A stretch of DNA of 64,000 nt. Source: Burkholderiales bacterium UBA2463. GTDB lineage: Bacteria; Pseudomonadota; Gammaproteobacteria; Burkholderiales; Burkholderiaceae_A. A model generated the notes under the pieces. It was not told the DNA's origin and made no database searches. It saw nothing but the letters and a program-made list of their open reading frames with translations. How positions within the stretch are numbered: position 1 is the first letter of the stretch; each line of letters starts with the position of its first letter. This document shows, one piece after another, positions 17,092-26,009 of the stretch. The DNA is taken from NCBI GenBank assembly GCA_002342295.1, contig DDPR01000008.1, forward strand, positions 158,078 to 222,077, read 5' to 3'. Made by a program: the position numbers and the translations under genes.

Positions 17092-18360
17092 ATGTCCTCG
17101 AAACCTCCTCGTGCCTTGCTGGCAATGACCCTCATCATGGGCTTTGCCAGCGGCCTTCCCCTCGCGCTCTCGGCCGGCACGCTCCAGGCCTGGCTGACCG
17201 TGGAAGGGGTTGATCTTAGGACACTGGGATGGCTTACGGTGCTCGGCCTTCCCTACACCTACAAGTTTGGCTGGGCGCCCCTCATGGACCGCTACCAAAT
17301 TGGGGGCGGCTGGGGCGGACGCCGGCGAGGCTGGCTCGTCTTGCTGCTCTTGGCCATGGCCGGCGTGCTCTTTGCGTTGTCCTTAAGCGACCCCTCCGAA
17401 ACGCATGGATTGCTTCGCATGGCCATCCTCGCTTTTGTATTGGTCGTCTTTTCTGCAAGCTTTGACATCGTGTTCGATGCCTGGCGTGCTGAATCGCTTA
17501 CCCCGGAGCAGCGTGGGCTGGGGGCGGCCTGGTCGGTCATTGGATACCGCATGGCCATGCTCACCTCGGGCGGCCTCGCACTCATGCTGGCGGATCTCTA
17601 CTGGGGATTCTCTGGCAGTTACCGACTGATGGCAGGACTCTGCCTCGTGCTTGCCGCAGTGGCCTGCTTCTGTCCCGAACCCAGCCAAGTTCGTCCGCCT
17701 CAGCGCCTGCGTGAGGCCGTGGTAGAACCCTTTCGAGAGTTTTTCTCCCGACGCGGCGCCCTCTGGCTGCTCCTTGGCATTGTGCTCTACAAGCTTGGTG
17801 ATGCCTTTGCCGCCAGCCTCTCGACTGCCTTTCTCATTCGAGGGGCGGGCTTCTCGCCTGCAGAGGTTGGTGCCGTCAATAAGGGGATGGGGCTGGCGGC
17901 CACACTTGTCGGCGGCCTGGCTGGAGGATGGCTCATCGCTCGCCTCGCTCTATGGCGCTCATTGCTTCTTTTCGGCGGCCTTCAGGCCGTCACGAATCTC
18001 GGTTTCTGGTGGCTGGCACACGATGTGGCTCGGCTCGAAGACATGATGCTGGTGGTGCTCTTGGAGAACCTTGCCGGGGGCATGGGCACGGCCGCCTTCG
18101 TGGCCCTGCTCATGTCTCTCTGCCACACGCAGTTCACGGCGACCCAATTCGCACTGCTTTCTGCACTGGCCTCACTGGGCCGCGTCTGGGTGGGTCCGGT
18201 TGCGGGAGAGGCAGCAAGCCAATGGGGCTGGGGGCCCTTTTTCATAGCGAGCTTCTTTGTTGCGCTGCCTGGCATTGTGCTCATGGGCCTTCTCAGACAG
18301 ACCATCGAGCAAGCCGAGAGGGGTCCGGACCCCCCACCAAAAAAAGAGATCGCTAGCTGA
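17092..18360 (+). CDS. ampG: AmpG-family muropeptide permease (MFS)
   Basis: A 422-residue major facilitator protein with about 12 hydrophobic segments. The opening LLAMTLIMGFASGLPLAL and the segment TLGWLTVLGLPYTYKFGWAPLMDR match the AmpG family, which imports GlcNAc-anhydro-MurNAc peptides from the periplasm for wall recycling. The start at 17092 gives the normal AmpG N-terminus; an ATG at 17074 is in frame. Slt (1.9 kb) would make its substrates. Its C-terminus overlaps gatB by 8 bp on the opposite strand. Substrate specificity is inferred from family. Confidence 0.88.
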   Translation: MSSKPPRALLAMTLIMGFASGLPLALSAGTLQAWLTVEGVDLRTLGWLTVLGLPYTYKFGWAPLMDRYQIGGGWGGRRRGWLVLLLLAMAGVLFALSLSDPSETHGLLRMAILAFVLVVFSASFDIVFDAWRAESLTPEQRGLGAAWSVIGYRMAMLTSGGLALMLADLYWGFSGSYRLMAGLCLVLAAVACFCPEPSQVRPPQRLREAVVEPFREFFSRRGALWLLLGIVLYKLGDAFAASLSTAFLIRGAGFSPAEVGAVNKGMGLAATLVGGLAGGWLIARLALWRSLLLFGGLQAVTNLGFWWLAHDVARLEDMMLVVLLENLAGGMGTAAFVALLMSLCHTQFTATQFALLSALASLGRVWVGPVAGEAASQWGWGPFFIASFFVALPGIVLMGLLRQTIEQAERGPDPPPKKEIAS

Positions 18361-19825
18361 GTCTCGTCCTCAGAAGATCGGCAATCACCTGCGGGTTCGC
18401 CTTGCCCTGAGACTTCTTCATGACCTGGCCCACCAAGGCGTTAAGAGCCTTCTCTTTTCCGCCCCTAAACTCCTCGACCATTTTGGCGTTGGAGGCAATC
18501 ACCTCATCTACCCAGGCCTCAAGCAGGCCAGCGTCATCAATCTGCTTGAGGCCTCTGGCCTGAATGAGGGCATCTGCCGATTCAGCCTCTTTGGCCCAGA
18601 GTGCTGCAAAGACCTCGCGACCGATCTTATTGGACAGCGTTCCATCATCAATTCGCGCCACAAGCCCTGCAAGCTGCACCGCAGAGACTGGGGTGAGCGA
18701 GATCTCAAGCCCCTCTCGATTCAGCGCTGAGGCAAGCTCACCCATCACCCAATTTGCCAGCGTCTTCACCCTCGTCGAGGAGAGGCCTGGCGGGATCTGG
18801 GCGAGAGCGTCTAGCGCCGCGCTGAAAAAGTCTGCGGCGGCTCGGCTGCTTGACACCGTTGCAGCGTCGTAGGCTGAGAGACCCCAAGACTCGCAGAGCC
18901 GACCCCGAAACGACTCCGGAAGCTCGGGCATCTGGGAGGATACGGAGTCAATCCAGGTGCCGCTGATGCGCAGAGGCGGCAGGTCCGGGTCCGGAAAATA
19001 GCGGTAGTCCTGCGCGTCCTCCTTGCTGCGCATGGCCCGTGTCTCTTCGCGATCCGGGTCAAAGAGTCGCGTCTCTTGCACCACGGAACCACCGTCCTCG
19101 ATGAGCGCGACCTGACGCGCGGCTTCCACCTGAATGGCCTTTTCCAAAAAACGAAAAGAGTTCAGGTTTTTAATCTCGCATCGCGTGCCCAACGCCTGGC
19201 TGCCCTGAGGCCGAACCGAGACGTTGGCATCGACACGGAAAGACCCTTCCTGCAGATTTCCGTCACAGATGCCAATCCACGTCACCAACGTGTGCAGCGC
19301 GCGGGCATAGGCCACTGCCTCTGAGGCTGAGCGCATCACAGGCTCAGTCACAATTTCGAGAAGCGGTGTGCCGGCCCGATTGAGGTCAATTCCAGAGCAG
19401 CCCAGAGGCAGTTCGGTGAGGCCCTCATGGACTGACTTCCCCGCATCCTCCTCCAGATGGGCTCGGGTGAGTTGGATGTGTCGGCTGGTCCCGTCAGGCA
19501 GAACAATGGGCACCAGGCCGCCCTGCACCACTGGAATCTCAAACTGGCTAATCTGGTACCCCTTGGGCAGGTCTGGATAGAAGTAGTTCTTGCGCGCGAA
19601 AATAGACTCTGAGGCGATGCGGCCACCGACGGCGAGCCCAAAGCGAATGGCCGCCTCCACGGCCGCGCGATTTGCCACGGGCAGAACGCCGGGCAGGGCA
19701 AGGTCCACCGGGTGGGCCTGCGTGTTGGGGGGTGCGCCAAAGGCTGTCGATGCGCCCGAGAAAATCTTCGACCGAGTGCTTAATTGCACATGCGTCTCAA
19801 GTCCCAGCACCACCTCCCAGGCCAC
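18353..19825 (-). CDS. gatB: Asp-tRNA(Asn)/Glu-tRNA(Gln) amidotransferase subunit B
   Basis: GatB binds the mischarged tRNA and phosphorylates its side chain within the GatCAB complex, giving Asn-tRNA or Gln-tRNA. The kinase cradle motifs LETHVQLSTRSKIFSG, DLPKGYQISQFEIP and FRVDANVSVRP are present, and the C-terminal GatB/YqeY tail ends in QVMKKSQGKANPQVIADLL. The start chosen is GTG at 19825, one base past the gatA stop, giving the typical (M)AWEVVLGLETH N-terminus and 490 residues. The upstream ATG at 19855 would overlap gatA by 29 bp. The run of G bases just before the gatA stop may serve as its ribosome site. Confidence 0.96.
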   Translation of the reverse strand: MAWEVVLGLETHVQLSTRSKIFSGASTAFGAPPNTQAHPVDLALPGVLPVANRAAVEAAIRFGLAVGGRIASESIFARKNYFYPDLPKGYQISQFEIPVVQGGLVPIVLPDGTSRHIQLTRAHLEEDAGKSVHEGLTELPLGCSGIDLNRAGTPLLEIVTEPVMRSASEAVAYARALHTLVTWIGICDGNLQEGSFRVDANVSVRPQGSQALGTRCEIKNLNSFRFLEKAIQVEAARQVALIEDGGSVVQETRLFDPDREETRAMRSKEDAQDYRYFPDPDLPPLRISGTWIDSVSSQMPELPESFRGRLCESWGLSAYDAATVSSSRAAADFFSAALDALAQIPPGLSSTRVKTLANWVMGELASALNREGLEISLTPVSAVQLAGLVARIDDGTLSNKIGREVFAALWAKEAESADALIQARGLKQIDDAGLLEAWVDEVIASNAKMVEEFRGGKEKALNALVGQVMKKSQGKANPQVIADLLRTRLS

Positions 19826-19826
19826 G

Positions 19827-21326
19827 TTAATGCCCCCCCGGCGGTAACTGTTCATGCCAGTCAGTCACCCGCTGAAATGCGTGGGCCACCGCGAGAAGTC
19901 GGGCCTCGAGAAACTTCGGACCAATGAGCTGTAGGCCCACAGGCAGACGGACAGAATCTTGAACCCCGAAGCCACAGGGCACAGACAGGCCGGGAAGACC
20001 GGCGAGGCTCGCGCCCAGGGTGTAGACATCCGAGAGGTATTCAGCGAGCGGGTCCGTCTCGCCTGAGGGATGAATTGGGCCTGCCAGCGTCGGCGACACC
20101 GGACCGGCAATCAAGTCGCACCGAGAGAAGGCCTCCTCAAAGTCTCGCGCTATGAGCCGGCGGACACGCTGCGCCTGCAGGTAGTAGGCATCGTAATAAC
20201 CATGGGAGAGAACAAAGCTGCCCACCAGAATGCGCCGACGAACCTCAGGGCCGAATCCCTCAGACCGGCTTCGACAGTAGAGATCGTGCAGGTCTGTTGG
20301 ATGGTCAGCGCGGTGGCCGTAGCGCACCCCATCAAAGCGCGAAAGATTGCTCGAGGCCTCTGCGGGGGCGATGACGTAGTAGGCGGGAACGGACAACTCG
20401 GTCAGCGGGAGGTCGATCTCCACAAGACTCGCCCCAAGCCTCTCGAACTCTTGAAGTGCTGCCTCGACAGCCAGACGCACCGGCTCAGACAGGCCAGGAC
20501 CGAGATACTGCCGAGGCAGTCCGAGACGCAGGCCAAGAAGGGGCTGTCGCGCAGAAGCACCCTCAACGGGTTCGTCAAACAGGCGCGAAAAATCCTCTGC
20601 TGGCATCTCCAGGCTCGTGGCGTCCTTCTCATCAAAGCCGGCAATCGCGCTGAGCAGCGTCGCGCAGTCCTGAGCGCTTCGGGCCATCACCCCCGCCTGA
20701 TCAAGGCTCGAGGCGTAGGCCACCATGCCCCATCGAGACACTCGCCCATAGGTGGGCTTGAGGCCCGTGATGCCGCACAGGGCGGCCGGCTGACGCACCG
20801 AGCCACCCGTGTCGGTTCCAGTAGCAGCCGGAGACAGGCCCGCAGCCACCGCAGCGGCCGAACCGCCCGACGAGCCACCCGGAACGCGGTCTGAGCTCCA
20901 TGGGTTTCGGCAGGGCCCGAAAGCGCTGTGCTGATTCGTGGAGCCCATGGCGAACTCATCGCAGTTGGCCTTGCCCAGAGACACCATGCCGGCCTGTTCG
21001 AGCCGACAGACTACCTCGGCATCGAAGGGACTGCGGTAGCCCTCGAGCATGCGTGAGCCAGCAGTGGTCGGCCAAGACCGGGTCACGAACACGTCTTTGT
21101 GAATGATTGGCAGGCCAAGAAGCGGGGCGTGCTCGCCAGCGTCGAGTCGGGCCTGCGCGGCTCGAGCCTGTGCCAGCGTCTCCTCATCATTGAGCGCCAG
21201 GGCCGCGCCCAGGCTGTCCGCATGAAGCGCCTGAAGGTAGTGCTGGGCAAGCTCTACCGCACCAATTTCTCGGCTTGCGAGGGCGTGCCTTAGAGCACCG
21301 AGGCTCGCGAAACGATTTATGGACAC
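19827..21326 (-). CDS. gatA: Asp-tRNA(Asn)/Glu-tRNA(Gln) amidotransferase subunit A
   Basis: GatA is the glutaminase of the GatCAB complex and an amidase-signature enzyme. The catalytic Lys lies in LPIIHKDVFVT near residue 77, followed by NPWSSDRVPGGSSGGSAAAV with the cis-Ser, and the nucleophilic Ser in GTDTGGSVRQPA. The length of 499 residues is normal. It lies between gatC (6 bp upstream) and gatB (1 bp downstream), so the three subunits form one leftward unit. The presence of GatCAB suggests that the organism makes Gln-tRNA or Asn-tRNA indirectly. Confidence 0.97.
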   Translation of the reverse strand: MSINRFASLGALRHALASREIGAVELAQHYLQALHADSLGAALALNDEETLAQARAAQARLDAGEHAPLLGLPIIHKDVFVTRSWPTTAGSRMLEGYRSPFDAEVVCRLEQAGMVSLGKANCDEFAMGSTNQHSAFGPCRNPWSSDRVPGGSSGGSAAAVAAGLSPAATGTDTGGSVRQPAALCGITGLKPTYGRVSRWGMVAYASSLDQAGVMARSAQDCATLLSAIAGFDEKDATSLEMPAEDFSRLFDEPVEGASARQPLLGLRLGLPRQYLGPGLSEPVRLAVEAALQEFERLGASLVEIDLPLTELSVPAYYVIAPAEASSNLSRFDGVRYGHRADHPTDLHDLYCRSRSEGFGPEVRRRILVGSFVLSHGYYDAYYLQAQRVRRLIARDFEEAFSRCDLIAGPVSPTLAGPIHPSGETDPLAEYLSDVYTLGASLAGLPGLSVPCGFGVQDSVRLPVGLQLIGPKFLEARLLAVAHAFQRVTDWHEQLPPGGH

Positions 21327-21332
21327 GAGGCG

Positions 21333-21638
21333 CTACTCAATGACGCGAGGCACGAGAAACAAACCACCCGCCTGGGCAGGTGCATTGGCGAGCAGCTGAT
21401 CTCGGGGCGGAAGGGCAAGCGCCTCGTCCTCGCGCAGGCGCAGGCCAACGTCGTGGGGATGCGCCATCGGCATGACCCCCTCGGTAGGAACCGCAGACAG
21501 TGCGCCGACCCACTCCACAATCGATTGAATATTTTTAAGCAGGGCCTCCGACTCTTCAGGCTGGATGCTCAGCCGAGAGAGCTCTGCAAGCTTTTGGAGG
21601 TCATGAGAGGACAGGCTCTGGGACTTGGGCGCGCTCAG
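21333..21638 (-). CDS. gatC: Asp-tRNA(Asn)/Glu-tRNA(Gln) amidotransferase subunit C, probable CTG start
   Basis: GatC wraps around GatA and stabilises the amidotransferase. The open frame carries the family pattern SSHDLQKLAELSRL, a LLKNIQSIVEWV helix and the C-terminal region ending FLVPRVIE. No ATG, GTG or TTG lies between the in-frame upstream TGA and this conserved helix; the first GTG (21518) would delete it. A CTG at 21638 preceded by AAAGAGG six bases away is the best start, giving 101 residues, which is the normal family length. Annotation programs would probably truncate or miss this gene. The position ahead of gatA confirms the identity. Confidence 0.85.
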   Translation of the reverse strand: MSAPKSQSLSSHDLQKLAELSRLSIQPEESEALLKNIQSIVEWVGALSAVPTEGVMPMAHPHDVGLRLREDEALALPPRDQLLANAPAQAGGLFLVPRVIE

Positions 21639-21644
21639 CGGGAA

Positions 21645-21651
21645 CCTCTTT
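21645..21651 (-). promoter_or_regulatory. Shine-Dalgarno element of gatC
   Basis: AAAGAGG on the minus strand, six bases before the CTG codon at 21638. It decides the gatC start, because no other initiation codon lies in frame at a suitable distance. Confidence 0.7.
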
Positions 21652-21711
21652 CAAGAACGTGGATAATGGCCACTTGGCTTAACTTTTCCATATTTCGATC
21701 CGGATTTTCTC

Positions 21712-22755
21712 ATGCTCGGCTTTCTGCGCGGATACCTCTCTCAAGACCTCGCCATCGATCTCGGTACAGCCAACACGCTCATCTATGCGCGTGGAAAAGG
21801 CGTCGTGCTCGACGAGCCCTCTGTGGTTGCCATTCGCTACGAGGGCGGGCCCGGCGGAAAGAAAACCATCGAGGCGGTTGGCAAGAAGGCCAAGCAGATG
21901 TTGGGCAAGGTGCCCGGCACCATCGAGGCCGTGCGGCCGATGAAGGACGGCGTCATCGCGGACTTTACGGTGACCGAGCAGATGCTCAAATTTTTTATCA
22001 AGATGGTCCACCAGAAGAAGCTCTTCTCCCCGAGTCCGCGCGTCATCATCTGCGTGCCCTGCGGGTCCACTCAGGTGGAGCGTCGAGCCATCCGCGAATC
22101 AGCACTCTCGGCCGGCGCAAGCGTGGTCTACCTCATTGAGGAGCCCATGGCCGCCGCCATCGGTGCAGGACTGCCCATCTCGGAGCCAAGCGGAAGCATG
22201 GTGGTTGACATTGGCGGTGGCACCAGCGAAATCGGTGTGGTGTCTCTGGGAGGACTCGTCTACTCCAACTCCATTCGCGTGGGTGGAGACAAGTTCGACG
22301 AGGCCATCGTGAACTACATCCGCCGAAATTACGGCATGCTCATCGGCGATCAGACGGCCGAAGCCATCAAGAAGCAGATCGGATCGGCCTTTCCGGGAAG
22401 CCATGTAAGCGAGATGGAGGTGCGCGGCCGCAATCTGAGCGAGGGCATTCCGCGAAGCTTCACGGTGTCGAGCAATGAAATCCTTGAGGCACTGACCGAC
22501 CCCATCAGTCAGATTGTGGTGGCCATCAAAAATGCGCTTGAGAACACCCCGCCTGAGCTGGCCGCCGACATCGCCGAGCGTGGCATCGTGATTACCGGGG
22601 GCGGTGCACTGCTCAACGACCTCGATCGACTGTTTGCAGAAGAGACTGGGCTTCCCGTCTACGTGGCGGAGGATCCCCTCTCATGCGTGGTGCGCGGCTG
22701 CGGAAAGGCCATCGAACAGATCGAAGAGCTCAGCGGCATCCTTTCAACCGAATAG
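21712..22755 (+). CDS. mreB: Rod shape-determining actin homologue MreB
   Basis: MreB forms membrane-bound filaments that organise lateral wall growth. The 347-residue protein starts with an amphipathic LGFLRGYLSQ helix and shows the actin-fold motifs: phosphate 1 loop DLAIDLGTANTLIY, phosphate 2 VVDIGGGTSEIGVV near residues 165-178, and adenosine loop GIVITGGGALL. It is first in mreB-mreC-mreD-mrdA-rodA, the full elongasome cluster. The divergent gap to gatC is 73 bp and must hold promoters for both sides; no strong -35/-10 pair stands out there. Confidence 0.98.
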   Translation: MLGFLRGYLSQDLAIDLGTANTLIYARGKGVVLDEPSVVAIRYEGGPGGKKTIEAVGKKAKQMLGKVPGTIEAVRPMKDGVIADFTVTEQMLKFFIKMVHQKKLFSPSPRVIICVPCGSTQVERRAIRESALSAGASVVYLIEEPMAAAIGAGLPISEPSGSMVVDIGGGTSEIGVVSLGGLVYSNSIRVGGDKFDEAIVNYIRRNYGMLIGDQTAEAIKKQIGSAFPGSHVSEMEVRGRNLSEGIPRSFTVSSNEILEALTDPISQIVVAIKNALENTPPELAADIAERGIVITGGGALLNDLDRLFAEETGLPVYVAEDPLSCVVRGCGKAIEQIEELSGILSTE

Positions 22756-22782
22756 ACCCAGTCAGATCCTCGAGCGGAGACC

Positions 22783-23622
22783 GTGGCCCTCTCACAAAGT
22801 CCGCCCCCCTTCTTCTACCAAGGCGTCTCCGGCCGAACCCGTCTGTTCATCGCGGTCCTCTGCTCGGTCGGGCTGATGCAGATCGATCGCCACCTCGAAC
22901 TCACCTCACCCCTGCGTCAGGGCCTGAGCGTTCTGCTTCATCCCATTGTTGAACTTCTTCAGCTACCCCGAGACATGACTCACGTCGTTCTCTCCGCGGT
23001 CCGAAGTGCGCATGAGATGCAGAGAGAGATCGATGACCTCAAGCAAAAGCAAGTGGCCGATGCGGCCCGACTGGTGGGGCTTGCGCGACTCGAGGCCGAG
23101 AATGCGTCCCTACGGGGCCTGCTTGAACTTCGCGCTCGCATCAACAAGCCCACCGTCGTGGCCGAGTTCCAGGCAGCGCAACGCGACCCATTTGCCAACC
23201 GAATCATCATCAATCAGGGAACCGACCGCGGCCTGACCGTTGGCGACCCCGTGCTGAGTAGTGATGGCGTGATTGGCCAGGTGAGCCGCGCCTACCCACT
23301 CACCTCTGAGGTTCGACTCGTCTCCGATGAACAGCTCATCGTGCCTGTCTTTCTTCCTCGCGTGGGTGTGAGGGCTATTGCGCAGGGGCTTGGTGGCCAG
23401 GACACCTTCGAGCTTCAGTACGTCAACCTCGCTGCAGACATTCATGTGGGCGACAAAATCATCACCTCCGGACTCGATGGCCGCTATCCGCCGGGCCTTC
23501 CTGTTGGTGAGGTGATCTCCATCATCCCGGGCCGCGAGGGGCAATTCCCCCGGGTGCTGGCCAAGCCCGCAGTCTCGATTGCCGACCACCAGCAGCTGCT
23601 TGTCATTCGCCATCAGCCATGA
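22783..23622 (+). CDS. mreC: Rod shape-determining protein MreC
   Basis: A bitopic inner-membrane protein that scaffolds the elongasome and activates PBP2 from the periplasm. It has an N-terminal membrane helix (residues about 20-40), a coiled coil from about 75 to 110, and the beta-rich MreC domain with INQGTDRGLTVGDPVLSSDGVIGQV and TSGLDGRYPPGLPVGEV. It starts at GTG 22783 with a CGGAGA element just before. At 279 residues it is of normal size without the long C-terminal tails seen in some relatives. It shares an ATGA overlap with mreD. Confidence 0.96.
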   Translation: MALSQSPPPFFYQGVSGRTRLFIAVLCSVGLMQIDRHLELTSPLRQGLSVLLHPIVELLQLPRDMTHVVLSAVRSAHEMQREIDDLKQKQVADAARLVGLARLEAENASLRGLLELRARINKPTVVAEFQAAQRDPFANRIIINQGTDRGLTVGDPVLSSDGVIGQVSRAYPLTSEVRLVSDEQLIVPVFLPRVGVRAIAQGLGGQDTFELQYVNLAADIHVGDKIITSGLDGRYPPGLPVGEVISIIPGREGQFPRVLAKPAVSIADHQQLLVIRHQP

Positions 23623-24152
23623 CCAGTCGCACCATCATCGCCCGAGCACCCTCGCGACAGTTCATGGCGCTCACGATCGGGGCTGGGCTGCTGCTCAATC
23701 TGCTGCCCTGGTCTCCCGAGTGGTATGTGCCCGACTTTCTCGCGGTCATTCTCGTCTTCTGGGGCATCCACGCGCCCGGCCGAATAGGGCTCTTTGCGGC
23801 CTGGGCTCTGGGCCTTCTCATGGACATTCACCAGGGGTCTGCGCTGGGGCAGCAGGCCTTGATCTACGCCTCTTTGCTCTACTTTGGCTCTGCGCTTCAG
23901 CGACGGCTTTCGGGCTTTTCAGTGCCAGGTCAGGCGGCACACCTTGCCGCACTCTTTGCCTTGGCCGCGCTCATGACCGTTCTTCTGCGATGGTCCTCTG
24001 ATGGCTCTCTTCCCGATGCGAGCATTGTCATACTCGTGGGCGCCAACACCCTATGCTGGATGGCAACCACCAATCTTCTCCTGGGTCTGCTCAGCCGCAG
24101 GGCAAGGCCCAGCAGAGCCCGCGTGGGCTCCCGCGCGCGAACCTCCGCGTAA
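23619..24152 (+). CDS. mreD: Rod shape-determining protein MreD
   Basis: A small polytopic membrane protein of the elongasome. The 177 residues contain about five hydrophobic segments, with the family-like WYVPDFLAVILVFWGIHAPGR and WALGLLMDIHQGSALGQQAL stretches, then a basic C-terminal tail rich in Arg. Its ATG lies in the mreC stop (ATGA). Sequence conservation in this family is weak, so the call rests on motifs plus position between mreC and mrdA. Confidence 0.94.
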   Translation: MTSRTIIARAPSRQFMALTIGAGLLLNLLPWSPEWYVPDFLAVILVFWGIHAPGRIGLFAAWALGLLMDIHQGSALGQQALIYASLLYFGSALQRRLSGFSVPGQAAHLAALFALAALMTVLLRWSSDGSLPDASIVILVGANTLCWMATTNLLLGLLSRRARPSRARVGSRARTSA

Positions 24153-24161
24153 GCAAGCCTC

Positions 24162-26009
24162 ATGGCAATCAGGCCGCGTGTGTCGACTGACTTTCGGGTT
24201 CGGGCCACAGTTGCCGCCCTCGCCGTCTTTGGCTTTTTTGGGATTCTCATCCTTCGGTTTGCGAATCTGCAGGTCTGGCACCACGAGGACTATGCAGTCA
24301 AGGCTGAAAACAACCGGGTCGCCCTGCTGCCTATTCAAGCGCCCCGGGGAAAGATCTTCGATCGGTACGGTGAAATTCTGGCCCGCAATGACGCGGGGTT
24401 TTCTGTTGAGATTGAGCCTGCTCGGGCCAAGAACCTGGACGAATCACTGGCCGTCTTGACGGACATCCTCTCGTTGAGCCCGGCGGAAATTAAGCGCTTT
24501 AAACGCTCGGCCGCTGAGGCGAGAAAATTCGACAGTGTCCTGCTGAAGTCCAAGCTCACCGACGCACAGGTGGCCAGGCTCGTGGTTCAGATTGATCAGC
24601 TCCCCGGCGTGCGCGTGCTTCGCCGAAATCTCCGAGCCTACCCGTTTGGCTCGAGCTCTTCGCATCTGCTTGGCCATATTGGTCGCCTCTCCCGCAAAGA
24701 CCAAGAGATGCTTGAACAGAGCGAACGAGCCTCCGAGTACTTCGGTGTCACCCACATGGGCAAGCTCGGCATTGAACGCAGCTATGAGGAGCAGCTGCGC
24801 GGCGAGGTCGGATTTCAGCGAATCGAAGTCACCGCAAGCGGACGCACCGTGCGCGAGCTGGCCCTTCGGCCCGCGGTGTCGGGCGAGGATCTACTGCTCT
24901 CAATTGACTTCGGCCTTCAGCGCCTTGTGGAGGCTGCCTACGGTTCGCGTCGAGGTGCAATGGTGGCACTCTCGCCCAAGACTGGTGAAGTTTTTGCGTT
25001 TGTTTCGATGCCCAATTTCGACCCGAATCATTTTGTCGACGGGGTCGACAGCGACCTCTGGAATGAGCTGTCGAATTCCATCGACAAACCGCTTCTCAAT
25101 CGCGCGCTACGGGGCATCTATCCGCCCGGCTCGACCTATAAGCCCTTCATGGCCATCGCTGCGCTGGCCTCTGGTGAACGTCGGCCCCAAGACACCATTC
25201 AAGACCCGGGCTACTTCATGCTGGGCAACCATCGATTTCGGGACAGCCGGCCGGAGGGTCATGGAACGGTCGACCTGAAGAAATCCATTGTGGTCTCAAG
25301 CGATACCTACTACTACAAACTCGCCGTCGATATGGGTGTTGATGTCATCCATCAATACATATCGCCCTTCGGATTTGGTCAGAAAACAGGGATCGATCTG
25401 GAGGGAGAGGCTGCAGGCATCTTGCCCTCGTCAGAATGGAAGATGAAGCGATTCGGCAAGGAGTGGCTCACTGGTGAGACGCCCTCGATTGGAATTGGCC
25501 AAGGCTATAACTCATTCACCATCTTGCAGCTCGCGCGCGCCACCGCTGCCATTGCCAACGGAGGAAAGCTTGTGCGGCCGCAGATTGTTCGGGCTTTTCG
25601 CAACCCGCTCTCAGGGAAAACCACCGAGATCCCCCGAGCCCCAGCCCAGGAACTCGGATTCAATCCGGAGTGGGTGAACCTAGTGAAAGATGCCATGGTG
25701 GGGGTGAACATCTCTGGCACCTCGGCGGGCGTCTTTCGTGGCACCCCCTACACGGTTGCAGGAAAGACTGGGACGGCGCAGGTCTTTAGCCTTGGGCAGA
25801 ACGAGAAGTACTCGGCCGGCCGAATCGCCGAGCGGCTTCGAGACCACTCGCTCTACATCGCGTTTGCGCCCGCAGAGGATCCGAAGGTGGCGCTCGCGCT
25901 GGTCGTTGAAAACGGTGGGTTTGGCGCGGCCTCTGCAGCGCCCATTGCTCGCAAAGCGCTTGACTATCTGCTCATCACTCGGCCCGCCGAGGGCAAGGTC
26001 CTACAGTGA
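24162..26009 (+). CDS. mrdA: Penicillin-binding protein 2
   Basis: The class B transpeptidase of cell elongation. A single N-terminal membrane anchor (residues about 18-36) is followed by the PBP dimerisation region with QAPRGKIFDRYGEILA. The transpeptidase domain shows the active-site serine in PPGSTYKPF near residue 324, SSDTYYY as the second motif, and AGKTGTAQVF as KTG near residue 534. The length of 615 residues is typical. It is encoded with its glycosyltransferase partner RodA, whose GTG start lies in the mrdA stop. It would be a beta-lactam target. Confidence 0.97.
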   Translation: MAIRPRVSTDFRVRATVAALAVFGFFGILILRFANLQVWHHEDYAVKAENNRVALLPIQAPRGKIFDRYGEILARNDAGFSVEIEPARAKNLDESLAVLTDILSLSPAEIKRFKRSAAEARKFDSVLLKSKLTDAQVARLVVQIDQLPGVRVLRRNLRAYPFGSSSSHLLGHIGRLSRKDQEMLEQSERASEYFGVTHMGKLGIERSYEEQLRGEVGFQRIEVTASGRTVRELALRPAVSGEDLLLSIDFGLQRLVEAAYGSRRGAMVALSPKTGEVFAFVSMPNFDPNHFVDGVDSDLWNELSNSIDKPLLNRALRGIYPPGSTYKPFMAIAALASGERRPQDTIQDPGYFMLGNHRFRDSRPEGHGTVDLKKSIVVSSDTYYYKLAVDMGVDVIHQYISPFGFGQKTGIDLEGEAAGILPSSEWKMKRFGKEWLTGETPSIGIGQGYNSFTILQLARATAAIANGGKLVRPQIVRAFRNPLSGKTTEIPRAPAQELGFNPEWVNLVKDAMVGVNISGTSAGVFRGTPYTVAGKTGTAQVFSLGQNEKYSAGRIAERLRDHSLYIAFAPAEDPKVALALVVENGGFGAASAAPIARKALDYLLITRPAEGKVLQ

